Shown here: in pieces, positions 1 to 11,538 of the stretch
Layout of the letters: every line of letters begins with the position of its first letter
Position numbering within the stretch: the stretch's first letter is position 1
NCBI RefSeq assembly: GCF_037975245.1
Contig: NC_092563.1
Location: 544,001-608,000, forward strand
Direction: 5' to 3'
Length of the DNA stretch: 64,000 bases
From: Apostichopus japonicus
Taxonomy: Eukaryota > Echinodermata > Holothuroidea > Aspidochirotida > Stichopodidae
The notes under the pieces: model-generated
Databases searched by the model: none
Told to the model about the DNA's origin: nothing
What the model saw: only the letters and a program-made list of their open reading frames with translations
Translations under genes and position numbers: made by a program

Positions 1-600
1 AGTAGGATGAACAGCAGATAAGTTTAAATTGCTAAATCCACTTTATGCCAATATAAGCCAATGTAAATGGAACTAACATTCCAGTATTGTGTTGCCATTT
101 TTAACATTCAGATACGTTAAAATCTGTTCAGCATAATTGGCTGAAATCTAACCAATGTATGTATGACACAGCTGACTAGTCTCATGATCAATTCATGTGC
201 ACCAGGAGTGTTGTCAATTAAAGAGTCTTCTGACTTCAATGGCAATGGGCCGTACTGTAATAGTTGTTGTCAATAACACATAATCATGTAGTAGCAAACT
301 GTACCATAAATAAGGTCACCAAATTGAGCAATGGTTTACAGATAGATAAAAAACTGAATAGTGCTAAACAGACCAAACTGGGACGGTTGATCTACCCTGG
401 AAAATCAATCATTTCCTACCAATATAAACCAAGGCGACTGTAGGTCCACTTATTTGATACAGTATGTGCTTACGAATTTTCCTGCAAAACAGGGTAAAGA
501 TCTCTCTCAGATTATGCCCTTCCATCATGGAATGCATCAATTATGAAAAGAAACTTCATACCACGCCTTACAACCCTGACAGCCAGACAGAACTACTTAC
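1..600. other. Intron 2 of the PEPCK gene (partial)
   Basis: This stretch follows the exon 2 donor on the minus strand. I looked for the next PEPCK exon (expected to begin with the CWLARTDP region) and did not find it, so it should lie outside the window. I see no other coding or repeat signal. Confidence 0.5.
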
Positions 601-3600
601 CAATTATCATGTTTCTTTAATTTCTTAATCATTCCCTCCTTCTCCAGTAATGACAACAACATATCATTCTCTGCCTCTGAACCATCACATATATGAATGT
701 TATCCGGTTGGCACAGCGACATCTTTTCCTGAACATATTTCCGCACATTCGGCTGTAGTGTATCCACGTTGGGTATCTTCAATGTAGCAGCTGCATGTGA
801 GTACAGCTGTCCATGAGTATGAATTCGGAATGCCGTCTGCTTCAAGGATTTGAAGGCACGATGGCTGTGCCTGTTAAGAAAACAACAAACACACATGTGG
901 CAAAATTAGTTGGCAATTCAAGATTGACACACTTTGTTTGTTAACTGTGTACTACTGAATATTAAAGAGGTAAAAGGGTTGTGAAATTTGAAGAGAAAAG
1001 TGCCTTGCAGAAGCATCAAGGGTATGGGCGTTGGGGAGGGGGGGGGGGCATGGCTAGGTCATGACCTACCATCATGATAAGACAAGTCTTAGTATGTTTA
1101 CTTTCATCCAATGCAACTGAAATAAACTTAAAACAGGTAATAATGTTACAGACCACAGTATCAATATTACTATAATATACTATACTATAATATAATATTA
1201 TTATTACATCTAGGGGGCATTCATCCATCCATCCACATTGGATGCAAATGAACGCGGCAACTCAGCTCACGACAGTACATTTCAAACATCATTTAACAAT
1301 TGATCAAGTGCACTCTGTCTACATTTGAGTATTTAAAGTATTAATACTCAACAATTCCTTCTTTCAATATAATTAAATTATAATGTTATAATAATATAAT
1401 AATTAAGTCGGATGACATTAGTCATCCTGGCACTGTATATTTTGTGTACAGTTTGTAAACAGTATGGTCATTACATGTTAACATTTGCAATTTAAATATA
1501 ACATACTTTCTACAGACAATGAAATGGTTAATACTGCTCCTACAGTGCCTACCCTGATGATGTTTCACATGTCAAACATACCTCACGTAATTGATATTTC
1601 ATGATACAACTCTTACCACTGTACCCTATTATCACCAAAGTTCTACTTCAGCTGAGGTTTCCAAGCACTGTAGTTGCTATGTAAGCTATATATTGACTAA
1701 CTCAGACACTGCCTGAATGAGCAATGCAGATTTTGAAATCAGTTTTTCACTGTTCCCATTGTTCAAGTGTTTTGTCATAAATCCAAGATCTGTTGATGCA
1801 ATCTCAATGTATTACACACTGTGCAGTACATGTCAGTGTTTCTGGTGTATATAGTAAAATGGTGGTGAGAATTTGTCTCAAGATTTAACTTCCTGTTTGG
1901 AAGGTTTTTAGGAAGAACGGCTCGACTCCGCCTTAAGTCAATATTAATCAGCTTTCCAACCAGTATACAGACCTCTAACATCAATTTTTAAATTATTGAA
2001 TAATTAATACAAACCACCTTATCTTCTGCCCTGAAGTAACTAACAGAGAACTGAAAACTTGGCAAACTATACAATTTCTTTTCATAGTTAAATTCATAAA
2101 TTAATATCTCTTGGCATGTAGGCCACATCATAGGCCACGGTTAGCATGACATTACCAAATTTATTTGTCCAGAATTTATAGAAGTTTGCAATAGAATCAA
2201 TCAACATTACATGTGTACCAGCTTCAGCATAGGCACTTACTTCCCCATTGATAATACGGCACAGATGCGGTGCTACTTTACTGAGCAATGGTTTTTTGCA
2301 ACACTTAAACTGTACTACTGTAGCATGAAGTAGCCTAACCTTTGTAATGAGCTTCTAAGGCAGTTCTTCTGTACAAAGCAGGTTTAATAAAAAATACCAA
2401 ATGTAATCTTGTCCACATATTGCCCACAAAATTGTTCTTTCCACTGGAGGATTATAACATGACAACCAACCATATTTAATGCAACAAATCTATTGGCGGT
2501 CAATTTTGTCACCAGTTGTTGGGGGCGTTTTGATCCAGCTCGAGAAGGGATAGAATTTGAAAAACCTACACAAAAAGCAATCAATCCGCTGTCTAAATCA
2601 CTAGCGCCTTCCCTCAACTAAAAAGTTTGTTATATTTTATCTTTCCAACTATCTTTGTTCAAGATATGTGATTGAAACTGTTCTAACTTATACATGTATC
2701 AAATTATCACACTCAATGATAACGAAGAAAAAAATAAAAAAGCAAATAAAATGTTATCTGATTCTACAAAATATGTTCATCAATGTGTTTTTTTTACAAT
2801 AAATAATAATAACATAGTGACACATACAAGACCACACAGGATTCACAAACACTATAAATCAAGCTATGCCAAGCAATGAAACACTTGAGATTAAACATTG
2901 CCAAAGTACTGTAACTGCCTTAAGTATATGACACAGATAACTATGTGATTGACAGACCAAAAATTTCACAATTTTGGCCACATAATAAAAAAAATATTCC
3001 GGTGCGTAAAAAATCCATGGGCTAAATTCTAATTTCCCTGAATTAATGCAAAGTCAACATTGATTTGCACCAGCAGAAAAATTCCAGTACATATTTTTTT
3101 CTTCTAATCGCCAATGACAAAATCCACTGGCATGTAGCCAGTAAATACAGAGCTTGAATTTTTAGGGCAGGCCTATTACATTGCAATTAGTATAGCTTGC
3201 AAAACTATTCTATTGATGAAAAGAAAGCTAAACCATTGTATGAAAGTTTGTAGCTTGATTAGTTAAGTAAACTAAAGCAAATTGTGTTAACAGATGATGA
3301 CCTTCCAATGATGAATACTGTTGCCACAGTGATATTTGCCAGCTGTTCAAAGAATTCATTTGCAGTGATCTGATTGGTTGATAAGGGCCACACCACTGAC
3401 ACACCTCTGGATGATGTCATAACTCTTGATGAAGGAGAGGGTGTGATTTACTGTGTGGTACATGTGATATTGTGGTAGGTGGTACATACTAGGGTAGTGA
3501 ATTGATACTTTATCAAGGACAGCTGAGAGCCAGATACAACAAAATCAAACATCTGTGGCACGGAACGGTTTGCTTTCTATTCACAATTGTGGCCAAACTT

Positions 3601-4878
3601 GTCATCAACATCAGAAAAGCACCAGGAAAAGACAGATACCTTGCATATAATTGACACTTTACATTGCAATGAGAATGATACGTTGGACAAAACAGGACTT
3701 ACAGTATTAAATCAAATGCTAACAGTGCATACGGATATAATCGCATTGAATAACCTTTCTATCTATATGAATCACAAAATATTTTATAGTACATGCCTGG
3801 TTTAAGATAAATTTATGTTCATGTGCCTAGAAAAGGAATCCTGTAACAGAAACCCTATATTGTTGGGGTTTTTTTTTTAGCAAAAAATGACTGAACATGT
3901 GTACATAGCATACTATTTTAACTGTGTAACTGCATGACCTTGGCATGGACTTAACCACAGAACATTCGAAAGGACTTTCAAGTAGCTATTATATGTATTT
4001 CAATAATGACACAATAAATGGTCAGAGGTTACACTTCCACTGGATCTAGGCACAAAAGTCAATCAGCTTTTGTTTCTCTTTGTTCCATGATGAGGTAGTT
4101 TGTCTGCTAATTGTTTTAAAACTTGTCAACAATTAAGTGTATTTTAATTCCTAGTTTTGCAGCATTGGCTTACTGCAATGCTTGAGCCAACAATCATTAG
4201 TATTTTTAACTTAAAATTTAATCCTTAAAAAATACTTTCTGCGGGATCATGGTTCAATCTGAGTACTGTAATCTAATATGTAAAACAAATCAACAACACA
4301 TTGAAAAGGATGAGTTTGATCCAAATAAAGTCAAAGCATAACACTACAGCAAAATGTTTCACCATGTTTCTTTTGAGATTTTCTCCAGAGTTCCATGGCG
4401 ATGTGGCAGTTTTCAAGTCATATGTACAGTAGCCTACTACTTCTATTAGTACTTCTACTAGTTAGTATATTATTTGTACCAACCTAGTTTCCAAAACAGC
4501 AGTAGCAAAAGTATCTGCAATGCACATGACTGGTTTGACTTCAGTACTAACAATATATCAATAACACACGTCTAACCGATCAATGTGAAATTGTGGCATC
4601 AAGCAAGATCAAATTTAACGTATTGCTGTCTGTTGTAAAAGTAAACTATTAACATACACTGAAAATGCTACCAGCGGCATAGTACAGAAAGGTACATAAT
4701 GTACTACACCTAGGGCCTAACCTATGCACTACTGTGGGCAGCAATCAGCTGATTTACTTACACTGACAGACGGCGCGAACAGTTGAAATGAAGGCGCGTC
4801 TCATATATAAAGGAGCTAAAGCAGAAAAATCTTGCAAATATATACATACCTTAATAGTTGATTATTTATTAACGTCAT
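601..4878 (-). CDS. PCK2: Phosphoenolpyruvate carboxykinase (GTP), mitochondrial-type, 5' exons only
   Basis: PEPCK converts oxaloacetate and GTP to phosphoenolpyruvate in gluconeogenesis. Two coding exons are visible on the minus strand: exon 1 at 4878-4850 (29 nt, starts at an ATG, ends TTAAG|gtatg) and exon 2 at 870-601 (after ttaacag, ends AATTG|gtaag). They join in frame to give 99 residues. Residues after about 50 match the start of the PEPCK fold: LCQPDNIHICDGSEAEN, then LLEKEGMIKKLKKHDN, where family members continue with CWLARTDP; the split codon TG|C fits that Cys. The first ~45 residues contain Arg, Lys and His but no Asp or Glu, as in a mitochondrial presequence. The catalytic part lies left of base 1. 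Exon 2 is very secure; exon 1 rests on phase, splice sites and presequence character. A cytosolic paralogue with a basic leader is the alternative. Confidence 0.85.
871..4849. other. Intron 1 of the PEPCK gene, about 4 kb
   Basis: AT-rich intronic sequence between the short leader exon and exon 2. It holds a poly-G run near 1036 and an AT-rich microsatellite-like patch at 1150-1205. Short open frames on the minus strand at 2094-2288 and 2384-2617 resemble no family I recognise and have no splice context. No gene is called here. Confidence 0.5.
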
Positions 4879-5933
4879 TTTGAATATGGGTCTTTCTTCC
4901 GATCGTTACTGCCGTCGACTGAAATTTGGCAAACGTTGCTGCTCTGTCGCCGGTAAATGCCGTGACAAGGGATGAGGCAATAACGCGTATTAATATTACA
5001 GATGCACTGTACAGTTATTCGACCCAAACGCCAAAGTGACCTTCCTTAGTGAAATAGTCAAAATAAAGCAATTTTTTAAGGTTTATGCTCAAAGCGAATT
5101 TGAAAAGTGAAAAGTTTGTTTTAAATTAGTTTATGTGATATGTTCTAAATATCGTGATAACTTTTTACACTTTACAACGAAGATGTAGAAACTATTTTTT
5201 TTCTGTGGAATGCAACAACAAGTCTTCGTGGCAATGAGTTGACACGGTCTCGGATGACGTTTCATGACGTATTGGGTGGATTCGGAGGTGTGACAACAAC
5301 ACTACATTTTGATTGGCTCTCGTAGTACCAACCCACGATCGTTTACTATTGTCTTCTAATATTGTTAAGGTCATTCAGTTCATGGAAGTTTCCATTGTAT
5401 GAGATTCGTGTAGGCGGAAATGCGTCAGGTACTACTGGTAAACGTGAGGAAATACCATGCGTTCATATTCCCCTTAACTCATTGTGGCTTGCGAAAAAAT
5501 TGCTTACGGATAGAATGATATGCAACTTTCCGTTACTATTCCGGACTCGAGAAGGATCTGGACACACGATCGTCATGATTAACTACCCTATGTGATGGAA
5601 ATTTCGCAGAAATCTGGAACGCTTCAGTGAAACTACGTTTGCCACCTTCTATTTCACTCTCATTGTCTTTAAAATAGAAATACCGGGATAATGTACCGAT
5701 GAAATGTAACGGTGACTAACGCAGCTAAAAGAAAACTGTAATGTTGAAGCAATACAACAAAACATAAACAAGTTAGAGATTGTACTGAACCAGATGATGA
5801 TCTTCCGCACTGCTTCCATAGATTAATGAAGTTTCTGAAGTTAATATTTATAACTCATTCTAAAACTAATCCCAATGGCTTTCAAATCGTCGCATCATGA
5901 CGTCAGTCTGGAAGTCTGAATGATTCTTACGTA

Positions 5934-6199
5934 CCCAGCAAGCACAAAAACGTTCTTAAAACGTTAATAAAACGTTTCGTTTTTTGTTTTGATAACGTTA
6001 TTTGTGGTGTAATAAATATGTCACGAAAACGTTTTCAGGCTATTATTTCAAAACATGTTTTCGTTAAACATTAATATAACATTAATATCTCATGAAAACG
6101 TCATATGCCGACGATTTTATAACACCACATTTAACGTTATAAAAACATATTTTAGAGGCTCGTTTAAAAATGTTATGATAACGTTTTGTGTTTGCTGGG
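5934..6199. mobile_element. MITE, Tc1/mariner-like, TA target duplication
   Basis: A 266-bp element with terminal inverted repeats. The left end reads CCCAGCAAGCACAAAA and the right end, reverse complemented, reads CCCAGCAAACACAAAA; both continue into AACGTT. It is flanked by TA on both sides (5932-5933 and 6200-6201). The interior is rich in AACGTT motifs and has no coding capacity, so it is non-autonomous. TA duplication is typical of Tc1/mariner and some other cut-and-paste families; the exact family cannot be fixed by eye. Confidence 0.75.
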
Positions 6200-6538
6200 T
6201 AGTGCTTAATAAAGTAACGAACACAATTAGAGCAGGCCTACAAATTGCACGTTAAATATATACATGCATGACACATTACTTTTGTCGCATAATTTCATCC
6301 ATCCTGGTTGTCGATCGCCCTTACATGATTTTTAGATATATTGTCAGACATTTCTCATTTTCACCATTCAATTCAAGATAACATGTAGTAATGTCAGTGC
6401 ATGAAGACGGCAGGACACGACGTAGAAGTACTTTAGTCATCACACTTTCAGAAGGGCATTTTTCCGGGCGTGCTTCCTGTTTGCTCAAAACAGCGAGGAG
6501 TTTACTGTCATTAGTCCTTGAATGTGCAACGGTAGGCC

Positions 6539-6906
6539 CAAGTGGCGGAGCGTCCATACAGTCAGGGGGCGGATGCCCCCCCCCCCTGACGGACTCAAAT
6601 GGACTGCTGGCGCCCTTTTCAGCTTTTTACCACTTTTTACTTATTCGCGATTATTGACTTTTTTATTGCGCTCTCATCTACATATTGACATTTGTCACAT
6701 TTTTTTTGGCGATGGCATCTATTTATTCTTCGTTTATCTGCAAATTAGCAAGGCCCGGAAAGGGTCATTTCCGGCGATCTATAGGGGCTCAAAAATTCCG
6801 GTACGCTCCGCGCCAACCCGTGGTGGCGCTCCGCTTAGATAGTTTCGGAAGCGCCCCCACAGACCATTCTCGCCCCCCTTGACCAATACCTCTCGCTCCG
6901 CCACTG
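6539..6906. mobile_element. hAT-like MITE (GTGGCGGAGCG family), copy 1
   Basis: A 368-bp element beginning CAAGTGGCGGAGCG and ending CGCTCCGCCACTG, flanked by the 8-bp direct repeat GGTAGGCC (6531-6538 and 6907-6914). Eight-base duplications are characteristic of hAT transposons. A clearly related full copy lies at 62704-63074 and a related inner fragment near 38140-38250. Poly-C and poly-G runs sit just inside the left end. It has no transposase. Confidence 0.85.
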
Positions 6907-8255
6907 GGTAGGCCTCTGTGTAAGTACGGGACTTATGGAGGAGGGCTCTAGTGATGTCTGCGATATCACCTGTGTTATATTTTCGGTGTTCCGCCTATAC
7001 TCAGGGAATTCACTCAAGAGTTCTTTGTAACATGACAAATAATCAATGTTTGGAATTCTTGTATATAAATCACGGCGCCCTACAGTTTCATGGGAGAGGC
7101 CACCCGTACCCTGCCCCGACTGATGAATGTTGCTAAGAGTGTGGTTATGTAGAATTGATAATAACCTAAGATATTGGCGAGGTGTGTGTCATGTTTCGGA
7201 TTCCAATCTAAAATATCAAGCATTGTTATGAAACATTGACCCATGCTCTTCATAACGTAGGTGTAAAGAAATATTGAGCTCCTCAACGGAAAAATTATGC
7301 TCAATATAAAATATAAATATGTACCCACCCGCCCCCCCCCCCCAAACCCAGTATTTGGAGTCAACCATGCAGTATGCCCGAGGAAATATTGTACGATGTT
7401 TAATACGTATACTCAGTCGAGAACTTCCTCGAACCTCCAATAGTCGTACAAACTGGGACTTAGGTGAGACGAAACCAGAGGACAGTAGAAAATGCAGCTT
7501 TTGTAATATTACTCTTAAAATGGAATGGAAGTGTTGACTTTTTTCGACAATCTATGTATGATACAACTTAAAGAGCAGATTCGCTACATCAGGGCCGCCG
7601 ATATGCGTTCTCCAGTCTCAATGTAACATGCTATAAAAAGTTATCGTGTGTAATCGTGTGTAACGGCCAATATTTTGTAAAGCGCTTTAGCAAATCTCTG
7701 GTAACAGTACGGTAGTCAAATGCTGTCAAAATATGTCGCGTTAGGTGGTCTCAGTGCCTCATAAAACATCACACACTCTAGGTTGTCTTTGACAGTAACA
7801 TGTATTTCGTGCATCTCAATGTACGCGCACCATAGAAATTTCTATGACGCGCACTCATCGAAATTTGTATATACGCCGACGCGCACACTCACAAGAATAT
7901 CGATAGCGTCGGTAATGTTGCAAAGTCATTGATTACATGTACATGTATCTAAATTAAAATTCAGAAAGACGCACACATTTTTCACGCGTGCATGAAATAT
8001 TTCTTTCACAATGAATTTGAGACAGTGTGACGTAACTTGAATTTACACCTTTTACGCGCGAGAGAAACTCCTTTGTTACGTAATTGGATTGCTTTTGTCG
8101 ACATATTTTCTATGTACATAGTTTATACAGTTGTGCATACTGAGAGGAAAGGCGTAAACGACAGGGTAAAATGTCCAAATGGTTTTCACTTCTTACTGAG
8201 CCGCTGTTTTAGTTCCCCGGGACAATGAAAGCAATACGGAAAGACTAGAGCTGGG

Positions 8256-9329
8256 ATGGCGAGTGAATCGTTGAGTAGTTCCGTCAATGCAAAGGACCGA
8301 GCTGCCAGTATCTTGGAAACGAACGGTTTCATATTATCGGCAACCATAGGCAGCGGCTCCTACGCGACCGTGAAGTCGGCTTACTCTCAGGTACACAAGA
8401 CCAAGGTGGCGATTAAAATAGTTTCTAAGAAGAAAGCACCGGATGATTACATCAGTAAGTTTTTACCGAGGGAGATTCAGGTGGTAAAGCTCTTGAAGCA
8501 CCCCAATCTGGTTTGCTTCATACAGAGTATTGAAACAACTAACCGTGTTTACATCGCAATGGAACTAGCGGAAAATGGGGATCTGTTAGATTTTATCAAA
8601 GGCCACGGTGCGGTACCTGAAGCCCAGACCGGTGTGTGGTTTCATCAGTTTGTTGACGGTATAGAATACTGCCATCAGCACGGCGTAGTACACCGAGATC
8701 TAAAATGCGAAAATCTTCTTCTCAACAAAAACAATGTCCTAAAAATAACGGATTTCGGATTTGCTAGGAATGGAATGCTTTCAGCTGATTCGAATCGTCC
8801 CAAGCTGAGCGAGACTTATTGCGGTAGTTACGCCTATGCACCACCTGAAATCTTGTGTGGGATACCATACAATCCTATGTTGAGCGATATTTGGAGTATG
8901 GGGGTAGTTTTATTTACCATGATGTTTGGTAGACTTCCCTATGACGATACAAATCACAAAATACTCCTACATCAAGTCCAGAAACCGCCAGTCTTTCCTC
9001 CTGGCAAAAATGTCACAGAGGACGCCAAAGACTTAATGTGTAGGATTTTATCGCCTGCGAAAAGGCGGATTCAAATGGACGAAATCAGAAAAGATCATTG
9101 GTTCAAGAGGATTGCGCCAAAAGTCAACAAAAAGTTATCTGTGCAAAATAAGAAAGAGAGCAAGGTGGAAGTCGTTGAGCCAGAGGCAATAAATAACGAC
9201 AGCACGAAGAGCAAGCAAGGAGGGACAGAGAAAGGAGCACTGGATTGGAAACCGGAGAAGAAGGAGAGTAAATCGAAAAACCAGCCGGACAATAAGACCA
9301 AGAAAGAGACAACTGCCACAGTAAAGTAG
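8256..9329 (+). CDS. Testis-specific serine/threonine kinase (TSSK family), intronless
   Basis: A 357-residue protein kinase in one exon. All core motifs are present: glycine loop IGSGSYATV (31-39), VAIK with Lys54, the helix-C Glu73 in FLPREI, catalytic loop HRDLKCEN (146-153, Asp148), DFG at 166-168, and activation segment SETYCGSYAYAPPE (185-198). HRDLKCEN and the TYCGS-type T-loop are hallmarks of TSSK kinases, which phosphorylate sperm proteins during spermiogenesis in mammals. The tail after about 295 is Lys/Glu-rich and low in complexity. Most TSSK genes are intronless, as here. The start is the first ATG of the frame and gives normal spacing to the glycine loop. Assignment to a TSSK subtype (1/2/4/6) is not attempted. 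Confidence 0.93.
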   Translation: MASESLSSSVNAKDRAASILETNGFILSATIGSGSYATVKSAYSQVHKTKVAIKIVSKKKAPDDYISKFLPREIQVVKLLKHPNLVCFIQSIETTNRVYIAMELAENGDLLDFIKGHGAVPEAQTGVWFHQFVDGIEYCHQHGVVHRDLKCENLLLNKNNVLKITDFGFARNGMLSADSNRPKLSETYCGSYAYAPPEILCGIPYNPMLSDIWSMGVVLFTMMFGRLPYDDTNHKILLHQVQKPPVFPPGKNVTEDAKDLMCRILSPAKRRIQMDEIRKDHWFKRIAPKVNKKLSVQNKKESKVEVVEPEAINNDSTKSKQGGTEKGALDWKPEKKESKSKNQPDNKTKKETTATVK

Positions 9330-11538
9330 GATCTTGAACTAAACATAATAGTTACTAAAATCATTTCCAAAAGCTGATTTGCATTTTCATTGCTGCTTTG
9401 AATGCATGTGAGTAATTTTAAGTACCAGTGTGATAAAACTATGAAGTGATTTATCAACACTGGTGATTTAAAACACTGTAACATCAAACTGTTATATACA
9501 ATTAATGAGTAAACTAAAATTTCCATACAAAAAAAATCTTTATCTTTATTGATTCAGTCTGATTTACAACAATTTTCTTACTTTCTAGGAGCAAAAGACA
9601 AGAAGCTGCAAGAAGTAAGATCTTCTATATGTAAAATTTATCAAACATATTTACATTATTTTATACGACTTCTGCTGAAGAGCATATTAACTAACCAAAC
9701 TTGATGTCATCAAGCAAATAATAAGTTTGCTCTGCCCCTCCCCAACGCTCAAAATCAGCCTTAACATCAAACGAAGGCTTCCCCACTTTTTGATGGAATA
9801 ATTTCCTTTAGTGCCAGCAATAAACCAGTACATAGTTGCAATGCATCGCTTGAATAAAAAGAATAAATTTTTGTTTTAAACACCTGCAACTTATCCAGCA
9901 AGAACTGAAACTGCCACGTATTTAACCTTTAATGATGTAGTCATCTTGCTTATATTTAAATCTTGTTTCCACCATGCAATAATGGGACATTTCTACATGT
10001 TTGATTTTCCTCCACAATACATTTAGAGAGATAAGACTTAGGGGTCTAAGTACTTGTAAATGTTACATGGAATACACATATAAGGTTTGTACACATAAAA
10101 CAACACAGTAAATAATAAAGGGGACAGACAAAAGCTGATTTTATCATAGCAATGTAGAGAAATAATTAAAGTCCCCAACTTCCAAACCTTCAATGTTTCT
10201 GTTACAAAAAAGTTTTCAAAATGTTTGTAAATTTGCAGAATATACCAAAAATAACCTATGAAATGTAATGACAAATACGACACTCTGAGTTCTACTTGGA
10301 TTAAGTAAATAAATGCTTGTTCATGTAAGTGGTCAAAAACAAAAAGGACAAATATCATTAAAATAAATTCTTCACCTGTTTATAATACTTGTCATACATG
10401 TTATGCTTTTATTTAAACTTAAGAGCTTTGGCAACTAACACTTCAGTATCAAGTCATTTAGAGGACAATTTAGAATTTATCACAGCATTGATAGACCAAA
10501 CATTGCTACATGAAACTATTATTACCGTTTGACACATGAAATGAAAATATACACTTAAGATTCTGGCAATTTACTAAATACACTCTATTAACTTGAGTAT
10601 GAATAACACAAACCAAAGTAGATGAAAACAAAGGACTAAAGTTTGCAAACATATCCTATCGCTGTTTATGCATAAATATGTTGGATATCACTCAAGTTGG
10701 GATATTTTTTTTCAATAGAAAGATAATATATATATATATAGATATGTTTTTACGTAGGGTACTCTCGGGAAACAATAAAACCCTACCGCACCCAATAATT
10801 ATACACATCGCTACTCGCAAATTTTGTTGTTTGCAAAGGAAATGCATTTTCTGACATGAATATTCATGTGAGAATTGTCCTATAAGAGTGCATTGATCTG
10901 AAAATGCAGTTAAATTGTAAAATTATGGGATGACCTTACTATCTCTCCAAATGCTACTTCCATTAAATCTCACACTAAAATTTCCTCACCGCTGGGTCAT
11001 AAATTTCATACACAAACATTAAGTCCAAAGCTCAGAGGTATAATTTTAAACTTCAACTCCAAGAGTTCATTTCTTAAAAAAATATTTCCCTGCAACCACT
11101 TCATACTTTGAAAGTGGAAATGCAAGTTGCTTACAGGAAGCTTTTCCTTTCAATATGGCAGAAGTTGGTACCAATACCACCTTAGTATAGAATTAAGATG
11201 CCTCTGTTTCTTTGGGGAAAGAGCATGCTTGGAGGTTAAGTTAATCTGTAAGTTCCCAAAACACTGCAACTCTCCTCTCAAGTTGATCTGGTCAGGGCTC
11301 TGACTGCCTCTAAGCAAACTAATATCGATGCTCTTTTATAAAACTTGTGAAAGCATCCACTGACAACTATTTTACTAAAGAAACTGTTTCCTCTTTAACA
11401 CAGACAATCCCAAAAGGGGTGATTTCTGCTTGTTATAGAAGAAACAGTTCTTTTGACATGGCAGTAAATGATCACACCATCCCCACCCAAGATCAATGGG
11501 ATATCTGGTTACTTAAATGGTGGTACAATTTCAGCCTG
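9330..11538. other. 3' sides of TSSK (+) and CHMP1A (-)
   Basis: The two genes are convergent. This AT-rich stretch contains their untranslated regions. A minus-strand AATAAA near 9545-9551 could end a roughly 2-kb CHMP1A 3'UTR. A TA dinucleotide run lies at about 10727-10741. I see no further coding sequence; short open frames such as 10038-10358 (-) have no recognisable product. Confidence 0.45.

Larger units (their letters stand above)
4879..8255. other. Intergenic region between PEPCK (-) and TSSK (+)
   Basis: The two genes are divergent, so both promoters should lie here. The sequence near 4880-5350 is the likely PEPCK upstream region, but I see no unambiguous TATA or initiator element. 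Two small transposable elements occupy 5934-6199 and 6539-6906 (separate entries). Several short open frames overlap these elements and are not genes. Confidence 0.5.

Noticed and set aside
2094-2617. Minus-strand frames in the PEPCK intron as a possible transposase remnant
   Set aside because: I could not match either frame to any transposase or polymerase motif, so no call is made.
6391-7038. Several 65-105-codon frames on both strands
   Set aside because: They fall on a MITE with poly-C and poly-G runs and have no conserved domain.
9095-9526. 143-codon frame on the minus strand
   Set aside because: It is the antisense shadow of the Lys/Glu-rich tail of the TSSK gene and its 3' flank.
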